This document shows, in pieces, positions 52,284-61,627 of a stretch of DNA of 64,000 nt (position 1 is its first letter; every line of letters begins with the position of its first letter). The notes under the pieces are model-generated. The model saw nothing but the letters and a program-made list of their open reading frames with translations. It had not been told where the DNA came from and did no database searches. The stretch comes from Microbacterium sp. SZ1. Its GTDB lineage: Bacteria > Actinomycetota > Actinomycetes > Actinomycetales > Microbacteriaceae. The stretch covers positions 366,878 through 430,877 of the forward strand of contig NZ_LPVV01000038.1 in the NCBI RefSeq assembly GCF_002362255.1. Reading direction: 5' to 3'. The position numbers were made by a program, and so were the translations under genes.

Positions 52284-53854
52284 TCGCCGACCACCACGAG
52301 CTCGCCCTCCTCGAGATCGCCGTCGATCGGGGTCACCTCCACGGCGCCGTCGGCCGCGAGACCGGTCTCCACGACAACGAGTCGCGTCTCGGCATCCTCT
52401 CCATCCCGGGGGTCGGACTCGACGACCTCCACGCGGGACTCCCCACCGGGACCCGCGGTGAGCGCGGCGAGCGGCACGGAGAGCACGTCGCCGTCGGTCG
52501 CACCGACCGCGATGCGCACTCGGACGTTGCTGTCCTGCAGCGCGGTGATCTGCTCCGGCGTGAGCGGATCCGGTTCGAGCAACACCTCCCACCGCGCCTT
52601 GCTGTCCTTGCCGGGCTTGAGCTCGGAGATCACGGCGCGATGCTCCGTGCCGTCCGGGAGCTCGAACGTCGCCTCTGAGCCGACCTCGAGCAGCCGGGCA
52701 TCCGCCTCAGCCGCCGCGCCCGTCAGTCGCACGGTCGCGCCGGAGACCGTCATCACGGGACCCGAGATGGTCGTGCCGCGCTTGACCTCGACCGCGTCGA
52801 CGCGGCGCGGGAGCTCGGTCAAGAAGAGCACCTCGCTGGCGGGCAGGTACGGGAGCACGCTTTCCCGTGCGCTCTCGAGCGCCTGGTTCGCGGAGTCGAC
52901 CTGTGCCCGCGCCGCGTCGAGCGCGGCCTTTTCGGCACCGGTGTTCTTGGCGGCCCAGAGCTGATCGCGCTCCAGACGAGCCGTCTGGAGGTCCCACTCG
53001 GCCTGCTGGACGGTCGGCGCCCCTTCGACGCCGTTCCTCGCGTCGGCCAGTGCCTGCTCGGCCTTGGCGACGGCGACGTCGGCCTGGAAGCTCTCCACCT
53101 TCGACGGCCCGGCACCGGCCGCGGTGAGCTCCTGCTGGGCACGCGAGACCTCGCTCCTGGCGGAGCGCACGCCCTCCTCGGCAGAGCGCACGGCATCCTC
53201 CGCGCCCTCCTCGGGGGCGGGCTGCGGGTAGCCAGCTTGCGCGTAGAGCTGGCCGACCGCATTGGCGGTCGCCTGGTCGAAGAGGTTCGACGACACGTCC
53301 CCGGCATCGATGCCCAGGCTGACCAGGGCCTGCTTGAGCTGCAGCACGTCGGGGCCTGAGACTCCGACCCGCAGAGTCCGGTACGCGGGAAGCTCACCGG
53401 GCAGCACGATGACCGGCCGCCCCTCGATCTCGAGGGCGATGGAGAGCGGGGAGAGGGTGGCGCCGACCTCGGGCACGGAGCCGGTGACGACGCTCCCTCC
53501 CCCGGTGGTGTCGATGGTGACTTCCACGGCGTCCGCGTAACCGACGTCCGCCCGCAGGGTGACGTCGTTGCTGAGCGGACCGAACTCCACCGGCACGGTC
53601 ACCAGTCCGGGGTCCGGCGCCTCGCTCGCCTGCGCCGGTGCGATCAGGAAGCGACCGACCAGAAGGCCGGCGACCAGGCTGACCACCGCGCACAGCGCGA
53701 CGATCCACAGGGTGCGGTTGCCTCGCAGGATCCGCCCCCATCCGCTCACGCGGGAGGATGCGGCCGCCCCGTCGCCGTCCGCAGCGAGGGCGTCGTCGTT
53801 CTCGGGAAGAAGCTCTGCGGGCAGTTCTGTCGTCGGAGTCTCGTCGTCCCTCAT
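52280..53854 (-). CDS. Exporter adaptor (HlyD/MFP) with peptidoglycan-binding domain
   Basis: A 524-aa membrane-fusion-like adaptor. The N-terminal transmembrane helix (about residues 50-71, LWIVALCAVVSLVAGLLVG) follows an acidic cytoplasmic tail. A PG_binding_1-like segment (RVGVSGPDVLQLKQALVSLG and FDQATANAVGQLYAQAGYP, about 150-200) precedes a long coiled-coil hairpin (about 205-335, rich in Glu/Ala/Arg/Gln) and the beta-barrel halves. In a monoderm it likely links the MacB-type pump to the wall. It starts 1 bp after the lipoprotein stop. The cargo is unknown. Confidence 0.9.
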   Translation of the reverse strand: MRDDETPTTELPAELLPENDDALAADGDGAAASSRVSGWGRILRGNRTLWIVALCAVVSLVAGLLVGRFLIAPAQASEAPDPGLVTVPVEFGPLSNDVTLRADVGYADAVEVTIDTTGGGSVVTGSVPEVGATLSPLSIALEIEGRPVIVLPGELPAYRTLRVGVSGPDVLQLKQALVSLGIDAGDVSSNLFDQATANAVGQLYAQAGYPQPAPEEGAEDAVRSAEEGVRSARSEVSRAQQELTAAGAGPSKVESFQADVAVAKAEQALADARNGVEGAPTVQQAEWDLQTARLERDQLWAAKNTGAEKAALDAARAQVDSANQALESARESVLPYLPASEVLFLTELPRRVDAVEVKRGTTISGPVMTVSGATVRLTGAAAEADARLLEVGSEATFELPDGTEHRAVISELKPGKDSKARWEVLLEPDPLTPEQITALQDSNVRVRIAVGATDGDVLSVPLAALTAGPGGESRVEVVESDPRDGEDAETRLVVVETGLAADGAVEVTPIDGDLEEGELVVVGE

Positions 53855-53855
53855 G

Positions 53856-54875
53856 TCAGTCGTTCTGCTCGGCTGCGGCCTTGAACGCCTCGAGGTCCGC
53901 CTTGTTCTCGGCGATGAACTTCTCCTCCAGCGCGAACTGGATCTTCAGCGATTCCGCCGTGTACGACGTCTTGGTGCGGCACTCGAGGTCGACGAGCGCG
54001 AGCTCGATCTCCCGCTCGCCCAGCGCCTTCATCTCCGGGCTCGACGACGGGTCGACGAAATCGGGCGACTCGGTGTCGACCTCGGTCGATCCGTCGCCGT
54101 ACACCGCGTCGTAGATCTTGCTGGACTCATCGGCGATCGACTGCTGGGCGTCCATCTGCGCCGAGAAACCGGGCTCTCCCCCGTCGTCCATGCACGAGGA
54201 CCACGCCGCGTTGAGCTCCTTGAACTCGGGCGACTCCTGCGTGGAGCTCCAGAGCTTCTCCATCTTGGTGCGCAGGTCGGCGAACTCATCCGCCTGCCAC
54301 GGGTCCTCGCCCTGCTGCTCGTGCTGGGCCCACCCCTGGCACCCGGCATCCTCCCAGTTGTACTCGTAGCTCCCGTCCTCGGCGAGCTCGTCCTCCTCCG
54401 GCGGCACGCCGTAAGCGGTCTCGTAGTACGCGGTCTGCTCCGATTCGGAGAGCGATTCGATGTACTCCTGGTTCGGGTCGACGTACTCCTCCGAGCTGCC
54501 TTCGCCCTGATTCTCGGTGAAGGGGCTGTTCACGATCCCGTAGCCGTACTTCGCGACCCACTCCCTCTTCTCCGGCTCCCACTCCACGTCCTCACCGGAC
54601 GAGAAGTCGGCGGAGCTCTGCACGTTCGGCTTGTACTCGAAGCCCTCCTCCGCCATGCACTCGGCCATCAGCTCTTCCTGAGCGCGCTGCTGCTCGTCCC
54701 ACTTCTTCTGCTGCTCCTCCTCGGAGAGGTCGCCGCCGTAGGCGGAGGAGAGGTACTGGCCGAGAGGCGAATCCTCGTAGCTGAGTTCGTTGGCGGACGG
54801 TCCTGCGCATCCGGTCAGAGTGAGCGCCAGGGCGGTGGCAGCGATTCCCGCTGCGAGAGGACCGGTGGTACGCAT
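53856..54875 (-). CDS. Acidic lipoprotein with paired Cys motifs, exporter-linked
   Basis: A 339-aa predicted lipoprotein. The signal peptide ends in LTLTGC (lipobox, Cys near residue 23), after which the chain is strongly acidic and rich in Gln/Tyr. Four further cysteines occur, two in similar settings (ECMAEEGFEY and SCMDDGGEPG), plus AGCQGW and DLECRT; two disulfides are plausible. I do not recognise a named family. It is the first gene of the exporter operon, so it may be a sensor, substrate receptor or structural partner. ATG 54875 is preceded by GGAGCAAG; the open frame up to 55823 is not used. Confidence 0.82.
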   Translation of the reverse strand: MRTTGPLAAGIAATALALTLTGCAGPSANELSYEDSPLGQYLSSAYGGDLSEEEQQKKWDEQQRAQEELMAECMAEEGFEYKPNVQSSADFSSGEDVEWEPEKREWVAKYGYGIVNSPFTENQGEGSSEEYVDPNQEYIESLSESEQTAYYETAYGVPPEEDELAEDGSYEYNWEDAGCQGWAQHEQQGEDPWQADEFADLRTKMEKLWSSTQESPEFKELNAAWSSCMDDGGEPGFSAQMDAQQSIADESSKIYDAVYGDGSTEVDTESPDFVDPSSSPEMKALGEREIELALVDLECRTKTSYTAESLKIQFALEEKFIAENKADLEAFKAAAEQND

Positions 54876-54919
54876 GTCTTGCTCCTTCGTCGGCCGACTT
54901 CGGTCGGAGGTCTCGGGCA

Positions 54920-54960
54920 AGCATAGGGAAGCCGGACGATTCCTCGCGTCCCCCAAATGG
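54920..54960 (-). promoter_or_regulatory. Promoter of the exporter operon with CCATTTGGGGG element
   Basis: Minus-strand TATGCT (54920-54925) is a good -10 with a leader of about 40 nt. CCATTTGGGGGAC (54948-54960) is centred near -41 and is identical over 13 bp to the site at 32919-32931, also about 40 bp before a -10-linked start. An activator site is suspected. Confidence 0.5.
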
Positions 54961-55030
54961 ATGACGTGGATAAGTCTCCGGGCTGACGACAGCGGGCGGC
55001 CGACACGGTCCGCGGAGGGTCCCGCGACTG

Positions 55031-55933
55031 TCAGCGCGCCCGCGGATGCGAGGTCGCGTAGACGTCGCGCAGCGTGTCGACGGACACGTGGGTGTAGATC
55101 TGCGTCGTGGCCACCGAGGCGTGTCCGAGCAGCTCCTGCACCACCCGCACATCGGCCCCGCCCTGGAGCAGGTGGGTCGCGAACGAGTGCCTCAGGGTGT
55201 GCGGCGACACGTCTGATGTGATCTGAGCGCGCTCCGCGGCATCGCGGATCACGAGCCAGGCGCTCTGCCGCGACAGCGGTGCGCCCCGGGCTCCGAGGAA
55301 CAGCCGTGCCGAGGCTCGACCCTTCGCGGCGAGACCCGGCCGCACACGCGTGAGATAGGCGTCGACGGCAGCGCGCGCGAACGACCCGACGGGCACGATG
55401 CGCTCCTTCGACCCCTTGCCCCGCAGTCGCAGCACATCGCCGTGCGAGACGTCGTCGACATCGAGGTTCACCGCCTCCGAGACACGCGCTCCGGTCGCAT
55501 AGAGCAGCTCGAGCAGGGCACGGTCGCGGATGCCGATCGGCTCCTCGGCCGATGGCGCGGCCAGTAGGCGCTCGACCTGGTCGATGGTGAGGGCCTTCGG
55601 CAGACGACGCGGCGCCTTGGGCGGTCGCAGACGTCCGCTGGGATCGTCGTCCTCGATGCCCTCCCGTGCGAGGAAGCGGTGCCACCCGCGCACCGACGAC
55701 TGCAGTCTCGCAAGGCTCGTCGCCGCCGGCGCGGGGTCGGCGGACGACCGCTCCGCGATGAAGCGCCCCACGATCGCGGGGGTGATCTGCGCCGTGTCGG
55801 CGATGCCGTCGGCGGTCAGCCACTCGAGATAGCCGGCGAGATCGCGCCGGTAGGCGGAAATCGTGTGGTCGCTGAGACCGCGCTCGATCGTGACATGGCG
55901 CAGGTACGAGTCGAGCGCGCGATCGAGCTGCAT
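55031..55933 (-). CDS. xerD: Tyrosine recombinase XerD
   Basis: Resolves chromosome dimers at dif together with XerC; 300 aa. The N-terminal SAM-like domain starts LDRALDSYLRHVTIERGLS. The catalytic residues are in ATGARVSEAVNL (Arg, about 152-163), GKGSKERIVP (Lys), HTLRHSFATHLLQGGADVR (His-x-x-Arg, about 248-266), LGHASVATTQIYTHV (His and nucleophile Tyr near 284). It lies 2 bp after the Nudix gene and is therefore cotranscribed. In many actinobacteria xerD is followed directly by parA; here the exporter intervenes. Confidence 0.94.
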   Translation of the reverse strand: MQLDRALDSYLRHVTIERGLSDHTISAYRRDLAGYLEWLTADGIADTAQITPAIVGRFIAERSSADPAPAATSLARLQSSVRGWHRFLAREGIEDDDPSGRLRPPKAPRRLPKALTIDQVERLLAAPSAEEPIGIRDRALLELLYATGARVSEAVNLDVDDVSHGDVLRLRGKGSKERIVPVGSFARAAVDAYLTRVRPGLAAKGRASARLFLGARGAPLSRQSAWLVIRDAAERAQITSDVSPHTLRHSFATHLLQGGADVRVVQELLGHASVATTQIYTHVSVDTLRDVYATSHPRAR

Positions 55934-55935
55934 GC

Positions 55936-56526
55936 TCAGGCCAGGTCGCGAAGCCTCTGCGCCGCCGCCAGCACGCCGATGGTGAGGATGCCGTTGCGCA
56001 TGCGCCCTTCCATGACCGCCGCGATCACCGCGTCGAGCGGAACCCATTCGGCGCGGATGTCGGCCTCCTCGTCCTCGCGCTCGTGCGCCGACGGAGCCGC
56101 CGAGATCCCGGCGGCGAGGAAGATGTGGATCGCCTCGTCGTTGCCGCCGGGAGTGGTCCACGAGGAGACGAGCGGCTCCCAGTGAGCGGCCACGAGATCC
56201 GCCTCCTCGGCCAGCTCCCGCTGTGCGGCGACCAGTGGCTCCTCGCCGTCGACGTCGAGCAGGCCGGCGGGCAGCTCCCAGTCGCGATGACGGATCGGAT
56301 GCCGGTACTGCTGTATCACCAGCACCCGTCCCTCGTCGTCCAGCGCGAGGATCGCCACAGCGCCCGTGTGCTCGACGTACTGGCGACGGATATCTGCGTC
56401 GCCGTACCGCACGAGGTCGTCGCGGACGTTCCACACGGCGCCCTCGAACGCGAGATCGCTCTGCACGACCTCGGGCTCGAAAGGCTCGTCGCGAAGGTCG
56501 CCCGCAGCGACGCGGCTCTCAGGCAT
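55936..56526 (-). CDS. Nudix hydrolase, ADP-ribose pyrophosphatase-like
   Basis: A 196-aa Nudix enzyme. The box is [19 protein letters not shown] with catalytic REXXEE (about residues 92-110), preceded by [12 protein letters not shown], as in ADP-ribose pyrophosphatases. It overlaps pyrG by 8 bp and is followed by xerD after 2 bp; the order pyrG-nudix-xerD is conserved in actinobacteria (Rv1699-Rv1701). Confidence 0.92.
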   Translation of the reverse strand: MPESRVAAGDLRDEPFEPEVVQSDLAFEGAVWNVRDDLVRYGDADIRRQYVEHTGAVAILALDDEGRVLVIQQYRHPIRHRDWELPAGLLDVDGEEPLVAAQRELAEEADLVAAHWEPLVSSWTTPGGNDEAIHIFLAAGISAAPSAHEREDEEADIRAEWVPLDAVIAAVMEGRMRNGILTIGVLAAAQRLRDLA

Positions 56527-58216
56527 CGGCTTCGACGTCGAACAGCTCGCTCGCGCGGTGACGCTCGATCGCCGCGCCGACCAGGCCGCGGAAGAGCGGG
56601 TGCGGGTCGGTCGGACGCGAGCGGAGCTCGGGGTGAGCCTGCGTGGCGATGTAGTACGGGTGCACGTCGCGCGGCAGCTCGACGTACTCGACGAGGTCGA
56701 GTTCGGGGTTCAGGCCCGAGAAGACGAGTCCCGCGTCGGACAGGCGCGAGCGGTAGGCGTTGTTGACCTCGTAACGGTGACGGTGCCGCTCGGACGCGAT
56801 CGGGGTGCCGTAGACCTCACGTGCCAGGGAGCCCTCCGCGAGGGCGGCCTGGTAGAGGCCGAGGCGCATGGTGCCGCCCAGGTCGCCGCCGTCGAGGATC
56901 TCGACCTGCTCGGCCATGGTCGCGATGACCGGCTCGCTGGTCTCGGGGTCGAACTCGGTCGACGAGGCGCCGGCGATGTCGGCCACATCGCGCGCGTACT
57001 CGATGACCATGCACTGCAGGCCGAGGCACAGACCGAGGGTCGGGATGCCCTGCTCTCGTGCGAACCTCAGCGCGCCGAGCTTGCCCTCGATGCCGCGGAT
57101 CCCGAAGCCGCCGGGCACGCAGATGCCGTCGAGCGTGGCGAGCTGCTCCCTGGCGCCGTCCGGCGTCTCGCACAGGTCGGACGGGATCCACCGGATGTTG
57201 ACCTTCGTCTCCTGAGCGAAGCCGCCGGCCTTGATCGCCTCAGTCACCGAGAGGTAGGCGTCGGGCAGGTCGATGTACTTGCCGACGAGCCCGATCGTGA
57301 CCTCGTGCTTCGGGTTGTGCACGGCGTGCAGGACTCGGTTCCAGCGCGTCCAGTCGACCTCTTCCGCCTTCTGGTCCAGACCGAGCCGACGCACGATGTA
57401 CGAGTCCAGGCCCTGCTCGTTGAGCGTCGAGGGGATGTCGTAGATGCTCGGCAGGTCGACCGTGTTGATGACGCCCTCGGCGTCCACGTCGCACATGAGC
57501 GCGATCTTGTTTCGGTTGCTCTCGCTGACGGGGCGGTCGCTGCGGAGCACGAGCGCGTCGGGCTGGATGCCGACCTGGCGGAGAGCCGCCACCGAGTGCT
57601 GCGTGGGCTTGGTCTTCTGCTCGCCGGAGGCCCCCATGAAGGGGACCAGCGAGACGTGCACGAAGAACACGTTGTCGCGGCCGAGCTCGTGACGCAGCTG
57701 CCGCGCGGACTCGAGGAACGGCTGCGACTCGATGTCGCCCACGGTCCCGCCGACCTCGGTGATGATGACGTCGGGCTGCGGGTCCTCGGTCGCCTGCAGG
57801 CGCATGCGCCGCTTGATCTCGTCGGTGATGTGCGGGATGACCTGCACGGTGTCGCCGAGGTACTCGCCGCGCCGCTCGCGCGCGATGACCTGCGAGTAGA
57901 TCTGGCCAGTGGTGACGTTCGCGGCCTGCGACAGGTTGATGTCGAGGAACCGCTCGTAGTGGCCGATGTCGAGGTCGGTCTCGGCGCCGTCGTCGGTCAC
58001 GAAGACCTCGCCGTGCTGGAACGGGTTCATCGTGCCGGGGTCGACGTTCAGGTACGGGTCGAGCTTCTGCATGACGACGCGGAGTCCGCGAGCGGTGAGC
58101 AGGTTGCCGAGGCTGGCCGCGGTGAGCCCCTTGCCCAAAGACGAAACGACACCACCGGTCACGAAGATGTGCTTGGTCGTGTCGTTCTTGGGCCCCGCAG
58201 AAGAAGAGTTCATCAC
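56519..58216 (-). CDS. pyrG: CTP synthase
   Basis: Makes CTP from UTP, ATP and glutamine; 565 aa. The synthase domain begins [21 protein letters not shown] (about residues 15-35). The glutaminase domain has [16 protein letters not shown] [11 protein letters not shown] (about 363-373), nucleophile Cys in GLCLGLQCM (about 393-401) and a His/Glu pair near HPELRSRP (about 536). TAGGAT on the minus strand (58225-58230) is 8 nt before GTG 58216 and 11 nt before ATG 58213, so either may be the start. Confidence 0.97.
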   Translation of the reverse strand: MMNSSSAGPKNDTTKHIFVTGGVVSSLGKGLTAASLGNLLTARGLRVVMQKLDPYLNVDPGTMNPFQHGEVFVTDDGAETDLDIGHYERFLDINLSQAANVTTGQIYSQVIARERRGEYLGDTVQVIPHITDEIKRRMRLQATEDPQPDVIITEVGGTVGDIESQPFLESARQLRHELGRDNVFFVHVSLVPFMGASGEQKTKPTQHSVAALRQVGIQPDALVLRSDRPVSESNRNKIALMCDVDAEGVINTVDLPSIYDIPSTLNEQGLDSYIVRRLGLDQKAEEVDWTRWNRVLHAVHNPKHEVTIGLVGKYIDLPDAYLSVTEAIKAGGFAQETKVNIRWIPSDLCETPDGAREQLATLDGICVPGGFGIRGIEGKLGALRFAREQGIPTLGLCLGLQCMVIEYARDVADIAGASSTEFDPETSEPVIATMAEQVEILDGGDLGGTMRLGLYQAALAEGSLAREVYGTPIASERHRHRYEVNNAYRSRLSDAGLVFSGLNPELDLVEYVELPRDVHPYYIATQAHPELRSRPTDPHPLFRGLVGAAIERHRASELFDVEADA

Positions 58217-58239
58217 GGGCTTCTATCCTAACAGTTCGC

Positions 58240-59922
58240 TCAGACGCCGAGGCTGAGAAGTTCGCGGGCATGGGTGAGTGCGGCGTCCGAATCCGCGAGT
58301 CCGGAGAGCAGACGGGCCATCTCGGCCTCGCGCTCCTCCCCTTCGAGTCGGCGGACGCTGGAGGCGGTGACTGCTCCGTCGTGGGATTTCACGACCGAGA
58401 GGTGGTTGTTCGCGAAGGCCGCTACCTGCGCGAGATGGGTCACTGCGATGACCTGCGACTTCTCGGCGAGTCGGGCGAGTCGCCGACCCACTTCGATCGC
58501 CGCGGCTCCGCCGATGCCCGCATCCACCTCGTCGAACACGAACGTCGGAACGGGATCGGTGCCCGCGATGACGACCTCGATGGCGAGCATGACGCGCGAG
58601 AGCTCGCCTCCCGAGGCTCCCTTCGACACGGAGCGCGGCTCGGCGCCCGGATGCGGTGCGAGCAGGATGCCGACGTCGTCGCGACCGTGCGCGCTCTCCG
58701 CGCCAGGGGTCACCGCCACTTCCAGCGTCGCGTCAGGCATCGCGAGGGCGTGGAGCTCCTCCGTCACAGCGGCACCGAGACGCGCAGCGGCTGCCGTGCG
58801 CTCTGCGGTCAATGCGGCAGCGAGCTCGTCGAGCTCGGTGCGCGCGGCATCGCGTTCGGCCTCGAGCCGGGCGATGCGGTCTCCGTCGTCGTCGAGCTCG
58901 GCGAGTCGGTTCGATCCGGTGCGCCAGAGTTCCAGCGCCTCTTCGAGCGACCCGTGCGCGCGCACGAGTGTGGCGAGCGCAGCGCGGCGCTCCTCGACGG
59001 CGGCGAGCTCGTGCGGGCCGGACTCGTCGAGGTCGGCGAGGTAGGCCGAGAGCTGCCCGGCGAGGTCGGCGACGCGATAGCCGATGTCGGCGAGACCCTC
59101 GGAGATGTCGGTCAGCGTCGGGTCGGTCACGCGCTCGAGAGATCGACGCGCCTCCGCGACGAGAGCGGACACATCGGGCTCGCCTTCTTCGTTCGACAGG
59201 GCGTTGTGCGCGAGCGTCGCGGCCAGCCGCAGGTCTTCGGCGTTGGCGAGACGCTCGGCACGGGCGGTGAGCTCGACGTCTTCACCGGGCTCGGGGGCTG
59301 TCGCCTCGATCAGCGCGAGCGCCTCGCGCAGCCTGGTGGCCTCTTCGGCTCGACGGTCCCGGTTCTCCGTGATGTCGGCGATCTCGGCATCCAGCTCGCG
59401 CCAGCGCGTGAAGGCTGCCGCATACGCGTCGAGCGCGGTCGCGATCGGGGCGCCGCCGAACCTGTCGAGGGCGTCGCGCTGCGCGGCGGCCGACCGCAGG
59501 CGCAGCTGCTCCGACTGCCCGTGCACCACGACGAGTTCGTCCGCCAAGGACGAGAGCACTCCCGCCGGCGCGGCGCGCCCGCCCACGCTCGCGCGACTGC
59601 GTCCCTCTGCGCTCAGCGTGCGGGAGACGTACAGCTCGGCCGACCCGGCGCCGGCCGGCTCGAGTTCACCGCCGGCGTCGGAGACGATGTCGGCGACCTC
59701 GCCCTTCTCCGGCACGAGCCAGACTCCCGCGACCGAGGCCTGCGAGGCTCCGGCGCGCACGGCGCCCGAGTCGGCCCTGGCCCCGAGCAGCAATCCGAGC
59801 CCGGTCACGACCATGGTCTTGCCCGCGCCGGTCTCGCCGGTGATCGCGGTGAAACCCTTGCCCAGCGGGAGGACAGCGTCGGCGATCACGCCGAGACCCT
59901 GCATCCGCATCTCCTCGATCAT
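58240..59922 (-). CDS. recN: DNA repair protein RecN
   Basis: SMC-like ATPase that acts early in double-strand break repair; 560 aa. Walker A GETGAGKTMVVTGL lies at about residues 30-43. Coiled-coil arms, rich in Ala/Arg/Glu (about 150-370), flank the central part. Signature SKGASGGELSRVMLAIEVV (about 430-448), Walker B TFVFDEVDAGIGG (about 459-471) and VIAVTHLAQVAAFAN follow. ATG 59922 overlaps the nadK stop (ATGA); the longer open frame is rejected. It ends the tlyA-nadK-recN operon. Confidence 0.95.
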   Translation of the reverse strand: MIEEMRMQGLGVIADAVLPLGKGFTAITGETGAGKTMVVTGLGLLLGARADSGAVRAGASQASVAGVWLVPEKGEVADIVSDAGGELEPAGAGSAELYVSRTLSAEGRSRASVGGRAAPAGVLSSLADELVVVHGQSEQLRLRSAAAQRDALDRFGGAPIATALDAYAAAFTRWRELDAEIADITENRDRRAEEATRLREALALIEATAPEPGEDVELTARAERLANAEDLRLAATLAHNALSNEEGEPDVSALVAEARRSLERVTDPTLTDISEGLADIGYRVADLAGQLSAYLADLDESGPHELAAVEERRAALATLVRAHGSLEEALELWRTGSNRLAELDDDGDRIARLEAERDAARTELDELAAALTAERTAAAARLGAAVTEELHALAMPDATLEVAVTPGAESAHGRDDVGILLAPHPGAEPRSVSKGASGGELSRVMLAIEVVIAGTDPVPTFVFDEVDAGIGGAAAIEVGRRLARLAEKSQVIAVTHLAQVAAFANNHLSVVKSHDGAVTASSVRRLEGEEREAEMARLLSGLADSDAALTHARELLSLGV

Positions 59923-60833
59923 GCGCCTCCCCCCTGCCCGCGCCAGCCGGCGACCGGCAGCTGGAACTTCCGCACGAGCCGGTTGGTGAACTCGGCGGTG
60001 TGCAGACGAGCCAGTCGCACCGGGCGGGAGGAGCGTCGCACCACGACCCGTGCGCCGGGTGGGAGATCGTGCGATCGACGGCCGTCGCACCACAGGATGC
60101 CGGAGCCCGTGGTTCCGTCGAGCATCTCGATCGCGACGGCGGCGTCGGGACTCACCACGAGCGGCTTCGCGAAGAGGGCGTGCGCCGACAGCGGCACCAC
60201 GGCGATGGCCTCGACCGTGGGCCAGATCACCGGTCCCCCGGCGGAGAAGTTGTACGCGGTGGATCCGGTCGGGGTCGACACGACCATGCCGTCGCAGCCG
60301 AAGCTCGACAGCGGCAGCCCGTCGATCTCGAGCACCACCTCGATCATCCGCTCGCGGCTCCCCTTCTCGACGGTCGCCTCGTTCAGCGCGAAGGTCTCGT
60401 AGACGACCGCGCCGTCGGCGTCCTTCACCCGCACCGAGAGGGCGAGCCGCTCCTCGACGTCGTAGTCGCGGTCGATCACGCGGCGCACCGCGGCATCCAT
60501 GTCGTCGCGGTCGATCTCGGCGAGGAAGCCCACATGGCCCATGTTGATGCCGAGGACGGGCGCCGAGCACCCCCGCACCAGCTCCGCCGCGCGCAGGATC
60601 GTCCCGTCTCCGCCCAGCACGATCGCCAGCTCGAGGTCTTCCTGCGTGACGGTGTCGCCGAGGACGTCCACGTCGGCGAAGAAGGAATCGACCGCGCTGA
60701 GATCGCCACTGTCATCGCCCGCGAGCACCGGACGCGCCCCCGCTTCGCGCAGCGCCTCGACCACGCGACGAGCCGCCTCGACGGTGTCCGTGCGTCGGGC
60801 GTGGGCGACGACCAGGATGTTGCGCTCGTTCAT
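59919..60833 (-). CDS. nadK: NAD kinase
   Basis: Produces NADP from NAD; 304 aa. The signature GGDGTILRAAEL (about residues 73-84), INMGHVGFLAEID (about 95-107) and NEATVEKGSRERM / DGMVVSTPTGSTAYNFSAGGP (about 193-213) are complete. ATG 60833 overlaps the tlyA stop by 4 bp and its stop overlaps recN by 4 bp. The order tlyA-nadK-recN is conserved in actinobacteria (Rv1694-Rv1696). Confidence 0.96.
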   Translation of the reverse strand: MNERNILVVAHARRTDTVEAARRVVEALREAGARPVLAGDDSGDLSAVDSFFADVDVLGDTVTQEDLELAIVLGGDGTILRAAELVRGCSAPVLGINMGHVGFLAEIDRDDMDAAVRRVIDRDYDVEERLALSVRVKDADGAVVYETFALNEATVEKGSRERMIEVVLEIDGLPLSSFGCDGMVVSTPTGSTAYNFSAGGPVIWPTVEAIAVVPLSAHALFAKPLVVSPDAAVAIEMLDGTTGSGILWCDGRRSHDLPPGARVVVRRSSRPVRLARLHTAEFTNRLVRKFQLPVAGWRGQGGGA

Positions 60834-61627
60834 CGGCCCCCTGCCAGTGCGTTGATGCGTTCCGACCATTCTGACGGATCCGTGCCCCGACCCGGAGCGA
60901 GGTGTACGAGATATTCCGTGTTGCCATACGTGCCGAGGATCGGCGATGGGAGGATGCCGAGCATCCCCAGTCCGGCATCCCAGGCGCTCCAGACGACCCT
61001 CGCGACCGCATCCGCGCGAGTGGCGGGATCCGTCACGAGTCCGCCGCGCACCGCCGTGCGGCCGACCTCGAACTGCGGCTTGACGAGCAGGACGATGTCC
61101 GCCTGGGGGGCGGCCACTGCGGCGACGGCGGGCAGCACCAGTTCGAGCGAGATGAAGGACAGATCTCCGACGACGAGGTCGGGCGCCTGCTGCTCTCCGG
61201 TCGCGGCTCGCAGGTTCTCGGGCGTCATATGACGCACGTTGTAGCCCTCCACGAGGACCACGCCCGGGTCAGCGGCGACGGATGCTGCGAGCTGATCGTG
61301 TCCGACGTCGACGGCGAGCACCGACCGCGCTCCGCGCTCGCGGAGCACCTGCGTGAATCCGCCCGTCGACGCGCCCATGTCGAGTGCGAGACGCCCGTCG
61401 ACGGCGATGCCGAATCCGTCGAGAGCGGCGAGGAGCTTGTGGGCGGCCCTGCCGACGTAGTGGTCGGCCCCGGCGACGGTGATCTCGGCCGAGTCGAGGA
61501 CCGGCGTCGAGGGTTTGACCACCGGGCGCCCGTCGACGCTCACGAGGCCTTCGGCGATCAACGATGCGGCGTGCGTCCGCGAGCGAGCGAGTCCCCGGCT
61601 GGCGAGGGCGGCGTCGAGTCGCGTCAT
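60830..61627 (-). CDS. tlyA: TlyA family rRNA (2'-O) methyltransferase
   Basis: A 265-aa protein with an S4 RNA-binding domain (RLDAALASRGLARSRTHAASLI, residues 3-24) and a FtsJ-type methyltransferase domain (ALDMGASTGGFTQVLRERGA, about 84-103; AVDVGHDQLA; VGDLSFISLELVLPAV). In mycobacteria TlyA methylates C1409 of 16S and C1920 of 23S rRNA, which affects capreomycin susceptibility. ATG 61627 overlaps the stop of a 58-aa gene. Confidence 0.94.
   Translation of the reverse strand: MTRLDAALASRGLARSRTHAASLIAEGLVSVDGRPVVKPSTPVLDSAEITVAGADHYVGRAAHKLLAALDGFGIAVDGRLALDMGASTGGFTQVLRERGARSVLAVDVGHDQLAASVAADPGVVLVEGYNVRHMTPENLRAATGEQQAPDLVVGDLSFISLELVLPAVAAVAAPQADIVLLVKPQFEVGRTAVRGGLVTDPATRADAVARVVWSAWDAGLGMLGILPSPILGTYGNTEYLVHLAPGRGTDPSEWSERINALAGGR

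Noticed and set aside
56366..58231. 621-codon open frame on the plus strand opposite pyrG
   Set aside because: Antisense shadow; no family motifs, covers pyrG.
58270..60402. 710-codon plus-strand frame opposite recN and nadK
   Set aside because: Antisense shadow spanning two well-supported genes.
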